NCBI GenBank assembly: GCA_023052935.1
Contig: CM041294.1
Coordinates: forward strand, 17,862,635 to 17,926,634
Origin: Piezodorus guildinii
Lineage: Eukaryota > Arthropoda > Insecta > Hemiptera > Pentatomidae
Direction: 5' to 3'
DNA: 64,000 nucleotides
In this document: in pieces, positions 33,376 to 43,819 of the stretch
Numbering within the stretch: the stretch's first letter is position 1
How the letters are laid out: each line of letters opens with the position of its first letter
Made by a program: the position numbers and the translations under genes
Notes under the pieces: model-generated
Databases searched by the model: none
What the model saw: only the letters and a program-made list of their open reading frames with translations
What the model was told of the DNA's origin: nothing

Positions 33376-34231
33376 AATCTGGTGCGGACAACACACGACT
33401 TTCTCTTTTGAACTCCATTTTTGAAATCAATAAAAGAATTTTCAAATACAGTTAGAGATAAAAATACGTTAAACTATTAAAGAGTTAATTAAATTGAATT
33501 TATATAGAAACATGCGTTTTATTAAAAAATCTATTATATTATTATCTAAAATAATCAGTTAGTTTTATCTTCCTTTCATCGCTTTTTATTAACTTTTAAA
33601 AGCTTGAGGTTAGATAATATTTTTTCTAAAATCTTTAGCTATCCAACGGTATACCATACATGTATATTACTGCTCTTATGTTCAAAAACAAAAATTGCAT
33701 TAAAAAAATATTTTTTTCTGTTTTCTCCTATAGAGGGGTATCTAATTCATTCAGTTTATATATTTAACTGTTTTTCATCAGTGATAACAAGATAATATAG
33801 ATATTTTTATAAAATCAACAAAATTAAAGGTACATTAGAGGGAGAAATTTAAAATATCGGCATTTATGCCCTGTCAGACCATTTTAATCAGAATAAAACC
33901 TACATCATATTAAAGCCCATTAAATTCTACATCGATATAGCGAGTTTAATCAAAATCGCCGGAACCGTTTTTGAGAAAATCGGAAAAAGGTGCAAAATAC
34001 ATGGTACATAGTGGCTCTTCTGGGAAGCTCATTTTGATGAAAAAGGTTTTGTAACGTCTCGGGCGTATATTTGAGGTAAATATGAAATTTTAGTTTCACA
34101 GGACTTACCGTTTTCGCCCGGGAGTTACCACACACACACACAACACCACACACACACACCACACACCACACAACTTTTTGCGGAACTTAGTTATTCGAAA
34201 CTTTTCACGATTGCAATACTTTCTCTTACTG

Positions 34232-34320
<89 letters not shown>

Positions 34321-34334
34321 AGTGAAAGTAAAAA
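33376..34334 (+). mobile_element. Dispersed element D, copy b
   Basis: Starts aatctggtgcggacaacaca and ends gtgaaagtaaaaa. About 40 bp of the usual right-hand segment is missing after the CA block (34132-34173, CA units broken by extra A and C). The terminal palindrome core has grown into a long TA run (34225-34317). Confidence 0.85.
34225..34317 (+). repeat. TA microsatellite within the D copy b terminus
   Basis: More than 40 TA units lie exactly where other D copies have the short palindrome cttactatatatagtaag. Confidence 0.95.
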
Positions 34335-34599
34335 GCTATTTATGTCTATCATAACAAAATGAAATAAAAAAATTCAGAGTTAGAATGAGGATAATCACAG
34401 GCTTCTTGCCCTACTTTATGTGTTCAAACACGTTAGGGCGCTTGGATGATCCAATTTACTCCTAAGCGAGTTCTAATGTAGGCAATATATTTATTTGGAT
34501 CACCGAAACATATTTTTCCGGAGTAAAAATATGTTTCAAGTCTTATAAAGATTGTTAATGTAAAATACAGCTATATTAAATCAATCAGGCAGCTATATT
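34335..34599. other. Unannotated stretch
   Basis: No supported feature between D copy b and the next LINE fragment. Confidence 0.4.
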
Positions 34600-35150
34600 A
34601 CTTTCTGACCTTAGCATTGTAAATCGCCGCTTTAGGCTGCTTCAACACTTACTAGACAAACGGTCAAACCTTCCTCTGAACTACAAAAGGCTCATCTACA
34701 TGACTATTAAGACCAATCCGGACTTACGGAGTAGAGCTTTGGGGCTCTACTAAACCATCAAATTCTTCCCGCATCCAATCCTTACAATCCAAAATCCTTC
34801 GTAAAATCCTCAACGCTCCCTACTTTGTCACGAATAAAATTAACCATGAAGACCTTAATGTTCCCTTTGTTACTGATTTGTCCCGTACCAGGGATCAATC
34901 CTTTCATGACAAACTCCATTCGCACTCTAACCAACTAGTTTCAATCCTTTCTTCCTCATCAATTCCAGATAATCCTCCGAGGCGCCTAAAAAGGAAATGG
35001 TCCCGGGACTTTCTACTTTAGAATATTTTTAGAGTGCTTCCAATGGAAGCTTCTCTGCATGTATATCAAGTCATTGTATTATATAACGCATACATTTACT
35101 TGATGTATTTTTGTTAATACAGTTGTAAATACCAATAAAATGATTTAAAA
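34600..35150 (+). pseudogene. Jockey-like LINE (family B), C-terminal fragment
   Basis: Reads FRLLQHLLDKRSNLPLNYKR, then across a frameshift near 34705 YGVELWGSTKPSNS, LRKILNAPYFVTNKI and PPRRLKRKWSRDFLL to a stop near 35021. The 3' untranslated region ends with aataaaatgatttaaaa. 5'-truncated and defective. Confidence 0.88.
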
Positions 35151-35289
35151 AAACAACAATGGGATTTTGAGTATTTGGGTTGCCAAGGTGTTAAAAATAT
35201 TACAAATATGACATTTCAGAAAAACGTTAAACTAAATTATGATGTAATGACATGACCAGTTCAGTTCAAAATCATGTAAAGTATAATTC

Positions 35290-35600
35290 CATAATGTTCT
35301 TAATAATTGAATCAAAGAAATGATAAGTAAGGATAAGGAGATTAAACCGCTTCTGTGCCTACACACGCGTGTTTGAGAAAAAGGATGATGGCTATGAGAA
35401 GGTCTAAGGGTGTAAACTATTCTGGTCCCTTCGGAAGAGACGTTAAATGGTGGGCACAAGCCTGTGCGATGATAAGTAAAGTTAAAAATCGTTCCCTTTC
35501 CTAATTAAACCTGGATAGGTGAATATAGGACTCCCACTGTAGCAACGTCCGACTGGCCACAGTAGCACAAAGTGAAGTCAAATGAATAAACAACAAGAGA
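35290..35600 (+). mobile_element. SINE S1 variant with alternative head (second copy)
   Basis: Matches 30433-30715 over its length: aagaaatgataagtaagga, accgcttctgtgcctaca, gatggctatgagaaggt, then the S1 body with agcctgtgcgatgata, ctcccactgtagcaacgtc and gtagcacaaagtgaagt. The body also matches 56364-56640. 35459-35232 is open on the minus strand by chance. Confidence 0.8.
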
Positions 35601-35716
35601 ACTAGGAGACGAATGAAAATAGAAAACACAAATTTATATCAGTCTTAAACAGTTAATCAATTATTACTTTAGAATCTTACGAACAAGCCAAGTATTAATT
35701 TAATATTCTCACTCAG

Positions 35717-36756
35717 TATGTATGCTTCCGAAATATGGAGCTTAAGATATGTTGAAGCAATTGAAGTGGTGCAGCTGAGATTTCTGAAACAGCTTTTAGG
35801 ATGGCCAAGGAGCACTGGGCGAAACTCCTTGAGCATCAAAGTTATGAAGGTGATAAACCACTGGTCCAAATTGTCTCTTATGCCTGAAAAGAGCTTGCCA
35901 CGACTTTGCTTTAATAGACTAATCTCACTAGATATAAAGAATCCTGATATAAACTTTAATTGGGTCACACAAGTGAGAGAAATGGCTGCTCATTATGGTT
36001 GCTGAGAGGAATTTGATAATATAAACCCAGCTGGATTGTTAAAGCATAAAGATGGAATATTGGAAAAGTTGAAAAATCATACCATCTCTACAGATATTAA
36101 TCGATCCGTGATCTCCAGTTACAACCCCATGTATAGAGTTTTTTCCAGTTTTAATATTAATAGCCCAGAGACCTATTTGACATATAGAACCAGCCTAAAT
36201 AAAATAAGATTGGTGAGCCAGTTGAGGGTTTCAAACCCTAAATTAATCAACCTTTATGTAATACAGAAAACTTTTAGCTTTAAATCACAAGAAAATTGCC
36301 TTTTTTGTAACCAATTTATTACAAATAGCCTATTCCATATTCTTCTTCAATGTGAAAAAATTATTGAAGACAGAGAAAAATATTTAAGACCCTTATTATC
36401 CGAACATAGTGATCAACAGAACATTGAAAATATACTCCAAATCAAATGCCTACAAAAACTAAATACAATTTACATCTTTTTAGTGTCTGTGTGCAGAACT
36501 CTAGACCCCTTAAATAGTGATGACCCACACACCAATTAAGTGATGTGATGTAATTTCGCTTATTAGTATTTTTGTTTATGATGATTTTCTTTATAGCTTT
36601 TTTTTTTAATTAAAAAAAAAAAATTGGCTCTTGTTTTTGTATATTATTTATCTTTGAATAACTAGTAAGGTGAGAATTCAATATTAATGAGTGTGTGGTA
36701 AAGTTGGAAATGTATAACCAAATTTGTACAAGATGTATATCTTTAAAAAAAAAATA

Positions 36757-36790
<34 letters not shown>

Positions 36791-36792
36791 TA
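35717..36792 (+). pseudogene. LINE family E, 5'-truncated copy, with 13-bp target duplication
   Basis: Flanked by tattctcactcag at 35704-35716 and 36793-36805. The frame from 35718 reads YASEIWSLRYVEAIEVVQLR and QLLGWPRSTGRNS, meets a single in-frame TGA at 36003-36005, and continues in the same frame to 36539. It includes a knuckle-like motif CLFCNQFITNSLFHILLQC, as in LINE C ORF2. The tail (36738-36792) is A-rich then TA. This is the C-terminal fifth of an ORF2; the reverse transcriptase core is absent. It resembles LINE C in layout but is a different family. Confidence 0.85.
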
Positions 36793-36805
36793 TATTCTCA
36801 CTCAG

Positions 36806-37725
36806 ATCTCGAAATTGCATCCAATACCACCAAACGAACCTTCCTCAAATTGAAGACTGGTGTAAACAACTGGAGAATCAAAGTCTCCAATCCAAATGCA
36901 GACATGTCACCTTTACCCTTTGAAGACAATCTTGCCATCCACTTCTCTTTAACTCCATTCCGCTCCCTTTCCTCTGTCGGTATCTTGGCTTCCTCCTAGA
37001 CAAAAGACTAACTTGGAACCCGCATACTAGACTTAAACGGCAAGAACTTAATCGACGATTTGGCCAATTATACAGAGTACTGAACAGAAATTCTAAAACT
37101 ATCTATCGAAAATAGACTGCTACTATAAAGGCATTACTGAAACCTATCTGGACCTACGGACTTGAACTTTGGGGGCAGCCAAATTTTTTAACATCAAACG
37201 AATTCAATCCTTCCAATAAAAAAACTTCAGAACAATATTTGATGCTCCTTATTATGTCGCCAAACATACCTCACATCGCGACCTAAATATGTCATTTATT
37301 TTAGACTTTATACCATCGAAATTCTGTAAATTTCATCAGAAACTTATCCATCACCCCAATCGTCTAGTTCAATCCCTATCCAGCTTCACTCATCCTACCA
37401 TCTCCCTAGAAGGTTGAAACGGCAATGGCAACGAGACCTCATGTAAACATATATATATTGGAGTTCAAGCGTTGGCTAGATTCTCCAATCACGTGCTGTA
37501 TGCTTGAAGATTTTATATAGGTATGAGTGACTTTTGATACATATTCTTATTGATTTTTTTTTTTTTTGTATATATGTATATTATATTATTATTTTATAAA
37601 TTCATTGTTTGGTATATGTCGTGTGAATGTAGTATGAAAGTTGTTCTTGATCACTATTAAAAATGTCCTTAATAGGATATTAATTAGAAATAAGAATTGT
37701 TTGTGAAAAAAAACAAAAAAACATT
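36806..37725 (+). pseudogene. Jockey-like LINE (family A-related), 5'-truncated, decayed
   Basis: Begins just after the ADDT box of ORF2 (QIEDWCKQLENQSL region, out of frame) and shows GFLLDKRLTWNPHTRLKRQE, ELNRRFGQLYRVLNRNS, PIWTYGLELWG, DAPYYVAKHT and RRLKRQWQRDLM, with several frameshifts and a stop near 37115. The 3' untranslated region (37445-37725) matches that of LINE A. It directly follows the right duplication of LINE E. Confidence 0.85.
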
Positions 37726-37996
37726 ACTGTATACCGAGTAAAAAATCCTAAATGACTTGAATTGTACTTATTATTTCATCAAGCATCTGTCCAGGAATAC
37801 TTAAAAAGGGACGAAATGATTTTTTCACATAATTTATTTTGAGCTTTACAATTATAAATATTATAATAAGAACTTAAATTTCTTTTAGTTTCGCGCTAGC
37901 TACGTTCGCATATTCCAGGTTGATTCGACACCACACATACATCCATTACTCAACGTTTCTACGCTCCATGAGCTTCATTGTAATTTTATACATATA

Positions 37997-38034
<38 letters not shown>

Positions 38035-38116
38035 AGAGAGAGAGAGAGAGAGAGAAAGAAAGAGAGAATATACTAAAGGTATATTAACAAAAAGGATCGA
38101 AATGTTATTGATCCGG

Positions 38117-38159
<43 letters not shown>

Positions 38160-38344
38160 ATATACAAAAGGTTTAAATTTACGTTTTTATATTATTAATT
38201 ATTTCAAATGTAAAATATTTAATAAATATAAATTTAAAATTTCATGTAAATATGTGAAATGAATATAATCTTGGCTAGCTAAGGAAATGTCGTTATTTAA
38301 CAGAAAAATAAAAATCACAATAAAAACCTACATAAATATCATAC
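37726..38344. other. Unannotated stretch with simple repeats
   Basis: No coding frame. It holds a GA microsatellite (37999-38067) and an A-run of about 38 bases (38118-38156). Confidence 0.6.
37999..38067 (+). repeat. GA microsatellite
   Basis: About 32 GA units with one interruption (attga). Confidence 0.95.
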
Positions 38345-38355
38345 ACTTATAATTT

Positions 38356-38782
38356 TTTTTTTTTTTTTTTTATTCAAAGAAGTTTACAACTGTATTTATT
38401 AAATACAACAAGTAAATGGGACAGATTTGAGATTAAGACACATGATTGTCCTGTAAAGAAACTACCCATTGGTAGAAGTCCAATGACTAATTTATGGTAA
38501 GAGATCTCTTGGCTATCTTCTTTTAAGTCGCCTCGGTGGATTGCCAGGAATAGGTGTTGAGGAGAGGTCACGGATAAGCGGGTTTGAGTGGGCAGAAGTT
38601 TTGAATGGAAGGATGTAAATCTGGATCGGGCCAAGTCTTCAACTAATGGGATATTTAGGTCTTTATGGATAATTTTATTTGTAACAAAGTATGGAACATC
38701 AAGGATTTTTCGAAGGATCTTGGATTGCAGGGATTGGATGCCAGAGGAATTTGATGGTTAAGTGGACCCTCATAACTCAAGA
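38356..38782 (-). mobile_element. Jockey-like LINE (family B-related), short copy with 11-bp duplication
   Basis: The duplication acttataattt is at 38345-38355 and 38783-38793. The T-run at 38356 is the A tail of a minus-strand insertion. The coding remnant (38780-38510) matches the family B ending: SGIQSLQSKILRKILDVPYF, NKIIHKDLNIP, LARSRFTSFHSKL. The last residues are frameshifted. The copy is only 427 bp long, a strong 5' truncation. Confidence 0.88.
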
Positions 38783-38812
38783 ACTTATAATTTAAATTTT
38801 TTTTATTTTACT

Positions 38813-39055
38813 ATGTAGAGTATTTATAATTGTATATTATGCAGACTTAATGATGTTTAGTTATGTCATATTTGCAATTTGAACTTAATTCTTTACCCTA
38901 GTAGCTTAATGAACTTCTTTCACTCATTCGATTATACTAATCATTACTCAAAATATGATATAACCCAGCATCGACGTATATACGCCTGATTTGGAAAAAC
39001 CACTTTATAGAGAAATGTCGAAATTTACGGAAGCTGTATGTCGGCCACGATTCTG
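38813..39055 (+). repeat. Dispersed 240-bp repeat, copy 1
   Basis: About 90% similar by eye to 41239-41480 in the same orientation (shared blocks include gtagcttaatgaac, aatatgatataacccagcat and gaagctgtatgtcggcca). No coding sign and no clear terminal repeats. Confidence 0.8.
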
Positions 39056-39610
39056 AAATCTGTTCACTGAGTTCATATGGAAACTCATTGCAGAGCTGTA
39101 TACAAAGTCCAGGAGTTGGTAGATTTATTTTAATATCCGTATAAAAACCGATTAAACATTAAATACCGTTTAAATTCGGGAATTTTCCAAAGTAAATTGT
39201 CTTGTATCAAACTTTTGGATGGAATGCCACAGTTAATGTAAAATAATAAAGCTAACGGCAATATGGAAGGAGCCGAGGAACAGAGGCTGGACCTTATTGG
39301 GCCTTGCCCCGGCTTAGGTCGGCTCAAATGAAATGTTTTTACAACCCCAGCGGCCCAATTGCCTTCCACTGCTTTACGAGTCTGTCGGCAAAATTCTCTC
39401 CAGCGAGGACCGTCTGCGGCTTCACAACCTGGATATGTCATGCGTAAGCCTCTCCCTCTTGGAATACTAAATCAGATAGGCTTTTTTCTCTGTGACGTCT
39501 ACAGGAGGAGCTGAGGTCCATTCCAAGTATATTTACCATACTCCACTTTTATTAAAAATCGACAGAAAAAGAAAGATTAATAGAAAAGTTAATATTAAAA
39601 TCATAGCACT
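39056..39610. other. Unannotated stretch
   Basis: 39230-39430 is relatively GC-rich, and a 103-codon minus-strand frame (39441-39130) has no recognised similarity. I do not call it a gene. Confidence 0.35.
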
Positions 39611-40815
39611 TTTTTACTTTCAACTTACTACATATAGAAAGGGAAAGTATTGAGAATAGTGAAAATTTTATAATTCCATTTTTCAACGGAAATACACAAT
39701 TTAGGGTCCCCTGAGTCCGAATAACCAAGTCCCTCAAAAAGGTGTGTGTGTGGTAACTCCCGGGCGGAAGCGGTAAGTCCTATGAAACTGAAATTTCATA
39801 TTTAAGACAAATGTACGCCCGAGACGTTACAAAATCTTTTTCACCAAAATGAGCTTACCGGAAGATACACTTTATACCATGAATTTTGCACCTTTTTTCG
39901 ATTTTCTCAAAAAAAAAAGGTTCCGACAATTTTGATAAACTCGCTATATCGATGTAAAATTTATTGGGCTTTAATATCATTTAGGTTTCATTCGGATTAA
40001 AATGGTCTGACAGGGCTTAAATGCCAATATTTTAAATGTCCTTTCTCTAAAGTACCTTTAATTTTGTTGATTCTATAAAAATAACTATATTATCTTGTTA
40101 CCACTGAGAAAAACAGGTAATATATAAATTGAATGTATTCGATACCCAACTAAAGGAGAAATCAGAAAAAATATTTTTTTAAATGCAAATCGCTGAATTC
40201 AAGTGAATTCTACTGAAAAAAAAACAAAAATCTGAGAGGCGAAGTATGACTGTTATCATCGAGCGCATCAGCTGATTACAATGGTCTTTAATATCATGTA
40301 GGTTTCATTCTGATTAAAATGGTCTGACAGGGCTTAAATGCCGATATTTTAACTTTTCTTCCCCTAAAGTACCTTTAATTTTATAGATTCTATAAAAAAA
40401 AAACCTTATTATCTTCTTAACATTGATAAATAATAGCTAAATATGTAAGTTGTGCGAATTTGAAAAACAACTAAAGGAGAAAACAGAAAAGATATTTTTT
40501 TTAAATGCAATGTTTTGTTTTTAAACAAGAACTGTAATATAAATGTATGACATACCGTTTGAAAGCTAAAGATTGTAGAAAAAATATTATCTTATACTCA
40601 AGCTTTTAAAAGTTAATAGAGAGCGATGAAAAGAATGATAAACTAAGTGATTATTTTAGATAATAATATAATCGATTTTTTAATAAAACACATGTCTCTA
40701 TATAACTCGATTTAATTAATTCTTTAATAGTTTTTATCTCTACTAATTTGAAAATTCTTTCATTGATTTTAAAAATGGAGGTAAGTGTTAAGTCGTGTGT
40801 TGCCCGCACCACATT
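39611..40815 (-). mobile_element. Dispersed element D, copy c, chimeric
   Basis: Left end tttttactttcaacttacta, right end gttgcccgcaccacattt. After 40190 an 88-bp piece of LINE A 5' sequence intervenes. D then starts again at an earlier point (ctttaatatcatgtaggttt, first at 39968 and again at 40288), so about 220 bp of D occurs twice. It is therefore either two joined D copies or a local duplication. Confidence 0.8.
40190..40277 (-). mobile_element. 5'-terminal fragment of LINE A inside D copy c
   Basis: On the minus strand it matches the first 88 or so bases of LINE A (23263-23350): atcagctgat, gctcgatgataacagtcata, ctctcagatttttg, ttcagtag and gaattca. No other part of LINE A is attached. 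Confidence 0.8.
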
Positions 40816-40829
40816 TTTTTAAATCTTAA

Positions 40830-42090
40830 TGTTTTTATTAACACCTGTCAACTTCTTGGCAACCAGTGAATGCAATGGGGTATTCTTGGCTTGATTCATA
40901 TTTCCTGTTAATGACAGAAGACCTTTCACCCAGCTTTTTTTTAGCCGGACTTTGTGAGGCGTGTTTTGTATTACTGTTTTAAAATGTTATTGTAAGTTTT
41001 CGTGAAAAGGTTTGTATAGGATCTTGATCTGTTCGTTGACTGTTGGTATGTGAAGGTCTGTGTGTACAGTGATGTTTTTAAAGTTAGAAACGAGCTTTAC
41101 TGATTGTCCTAAAAGTTATTTATAGAAAAAATTGAATTTTAAGGTGTAAGGGTGTCTTTTCTGCTGTATCGTCTTGAAAGTACTCAGTATAAAAGTTCTA
41201 GGCTATTGTTTAGTGTTATCTGTAAACAAAAGCGTATGTACAGTATTTATAATTGTACATTATAGAGACTTAAAGATGTTTAGATATGTCATCTTTACAA
41301 TTATAACTTAATTCTTTACCCCTAGTAGCTTAATGAACACCTTTCACTCATTCGATTTTCTAATCTATACTCAAAATATGATATAACCCAGCATCGACGT
41401 ATATCCACCTGATTTAGAAAAACCGCTTTATAGAGAAATGTCGAAATTATGGAAGCTGTATGTCGGCCATGAACGTATACGATTCTGTATCGTCTTGAAA
41501 GTAGTCAGTATAAAAGTTTTAGGCTTTTGTTTAGTGTTATCTGTCTGTTCTTGATGTGTGGACCATGTCACTCTTCTGTCGAATGTCAAGCCCAGATATC
41601 ATATTGTGTCTGTCTATGGAATTCGGACGTTATCAAGATATACATGTTTACATACATAGGAAATGTTTCATGTTGGAGAGTGAAAGTATCGTAGAAAAAA
41701 TCACATGTCTTGGTCAAGTCGAATTTCCCTAATTTCGCACCAATCGCAACGTTGAGTTGTAATGTCTCTGAGGCATGTGTAGGATTGAGATATTATATTA
41801 AGATGGTTTTATTGTCCTCATACGTTGCTGTGAGAGTTTCCGGGCTGATTTTTTGAATATTATGTAAAGAAATGGAGCGAGCACCGAACCCTGAGGTATA
41901 CCTGCTTCATCTGTTCTACTTCTAGGGATTTCTGGGCCTCGGCAGACAAAAAAAAAATCAATCACGAAGAAAAGACAAAAGAATAAGATAATAGGTAGGA
42001 GAGAATATAGTCCTCAGTTTGAAGATAAGCCACTAATGACAGAATCGAATGCTTGAGCGTCAAAAAATACTCACTCCAGTTGCACATTAA
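40830..42090 (-). pseudogene. Decayed Jockey-like LINE, third family
   Basis: Minus-strand pieces in the order expected of a Jockey reverse transcriptase: VFFDAQAFDSVI (motif A, near 42070), AGIPQGSVLAPFLY (near 41910), a degraded TYEDNK in place of the ADD box (near 41825), YLGLTFDRRVTW (near 41600) and the ending PHKVRLKKSWVKGLL (near 40950). Frames change several times and stops are common. A 240-bp repeat (41239-41480) is inserted in it. Confidence 0.65.
41239..41480 (+). repeat. Dispersed 240-bp repeat, copy 2
   Basis: Second copy of 38813-39055. It lies between two 60-bp direct repeats (41164-41223 and 41485-41544; ctgtatcgtcttgaaagta and tttagtgttatctgt). Confidence 0.78.
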
Positions 42091-42832
42091 AAAAATAGCA
42101 CATGAATTACAATCAAGGTCGTGTTTGTTTATTTTTAAGTACAGATAGAATTAATTAGTATGTGTAAATGTATAATAATAGTTTACGATTTATATTATAA
42201 GCCGAAAAAACCCTTTTTATTTAAGAAAGTCCGTAAAAAATGTTTTTTATTATCCGCCTCTTAGGGTCATTGGCGTGATAACGAAATTTCTGATGCTAGT
42301 TCTCTGCAATCTTTATGAATTTATGAATGTGTTATTCATGAACCCATGTAATCACTTCCTCTTTCCTCGAAGTTTTGAGATGGTTTTCCATATCTCGCTG
42401 TTGGATTTGTTTTTTTCTCAGTTTCGTCTGTTCCCATGTCCGGCTGTCCTACCATTCTATTAACAGCTTATTCTTTGATTGGAGTACCCAATCATCTACT
42501 GCGATTTCATTTATTTTAGTGATTCCTAAAATAAAGATTGATAATTTCGTGATTGGCAGTAGATGGGTGTTAACACACTCCATGATTCTATTTTAAAAAA
42601 CTACCATGATTTTTTGGAGCTTGTCCTCGATCTCAAAGTTGAAAATGGCTTTAGCTTTCCCTGAAAAGCCTACTCCAAAAAGCGGAGCCAACGCTATTTT
42701 CCTTTTCGATGGGTCAGTTATTGTTTTTAGTCTTAATTAATTACTTATTTTTTAACCCAATTTATTTATTTCCCCTTTAGGATAAAATAGCATTTGTTCT
42801 ATGGTCTACCTGTAAACTGTGACTATATGACT
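42091..42832. other. Unannotated stretch
   Basis: The minus strand has two consecutive open stretches (about 42595-42455 and 42450-42330) separated by one TAG. The translation is not recognised. It may be the decayed upstream part of the neighbouring LINE. Confidence 0.3.
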
Positions 42833-43670
42833 TGCCCTGTAAACCTATGACATCCTGCCCAACAGTATCCTTCAGTAACACTTTGTCCCGGTTGACCATG
42901 TCCAATATCTAGGAATGCACCTTGCTTAATCCTTATACATGAAAAATGATAAGAAACTGCTCGACGTTTTTGACTTCTTCAACACTAGACAAACTTTCTA
43001 ATCTTCCACTTAACTGCAAAAAACTTGTTTACATAAATATGATAAGGTAGATATGGACTTACGGCTTTGGGGCTCTACTAAACCATCAAATTCTTCCCGT
43101 ATCCAATCCCTACAGTCCGAAATTCTTCGTAAAATACTAAACGCTCCTTACTTTGTAACAAATAAACTGAACCATAAAGACCTTAATGTTCCTGTTGTAT
43201 CTTTTTGGTAAGATTTAAGGAGACTTGAAACTGTAAACACCTTTATTCAAAATGGCTAACACAAAAATGATAACCGTAGTACAAAGGTCTGATAACCGTA
43301 GTACAAAGGTCTGATAACCGTAGTACTAAAGTCACACAGAACATATTGATAATTTCACAGATGTTTGTAATCGATTATCTCAAATATATTTATGATTATG
43401 ACAGTTCCATATGTTGCTGATTTGACCCTAACCAGATACCATTCCTTTTATAACTCAATTTCCCATATTCCATCCTTTCTTTCTCTTCAATTCCTGATAC
43501 TCCTTTGAGGCGTCTGAAAAGAAGATGGCACCGATCCCATCTAGATTAAAATATTTTTAGAATTCTTCCAATGGGAAGCTTCTCTACAAGTGTATATTGA
43601 TTCTTATATTTACTCACACATACTTGTTTTATTCGTTTATACAGTTGTAAATAACAATAAATAAATACAA
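42833..43670 (+). pseudogene. Jockey-like LINE (family B), fragment split by a probable solo LTR
   Basis: Matches 49985-50640: RKPMTSCPTVSF region, LTRSNIxECTL, HLLDKLSNLPL, YGFGALLNHQILP (frameshifted), LRKILNAPYFVTNKLNHKDL, and the 3' untranslated region to 43670. Many frameshifts. At 43193-43403 it is interrupted by a 211-bp insertion with a 5-bp duplication. Confidence 0.85.
43193..43403. mobile_element. Probable solo LTR, 211 bp
   Basis: Inserted into a family B LINE. It begins TGTTGTATC, ends ATTATGACA (TG...CA), and is flanked by gttcc at 43188-43192 and 43404-43408. Joining the flanks restores the LINE sequence (aatgttccatatgttgctga). It contains a 22-bp tandem repeat, three units at 43268-43333 (tgataaccgtagtac). 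No internal retrovirus-like coding part is present. A short DNA transposon with 5-bp duplication is the alternative. Confidence 0.55.
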
Positions 43671-43819
43671 AATATCATTTAGCAATGTTTTTCAGAAAAA
43701 AAATTGAAATAACGTATTTTGCAAAGTTTAAAGATTAGCCTATTTCTCAGTCAACATGTGATTCAATTACACTAAATTCTAAATTTTTAAAAAAACTTAT
43801 TTATCTAACGTAAATTTCA

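Noticed and set aside
34335..34599. Possible continuation of D copy b or LINE B
   Set aside because: No alignment by eye to either neighbour.
39130..39441. 103-codon minus-strand frame
   Set aside because: No recognised motif, no homologue in the window, no gene-like context.
42330..42595. Two linked open stretches on the minus strand separated by TAG
   Set aside because: The translation does not match any family I know. It may be LINE decay, so it is only noted in the unannotated stretch.
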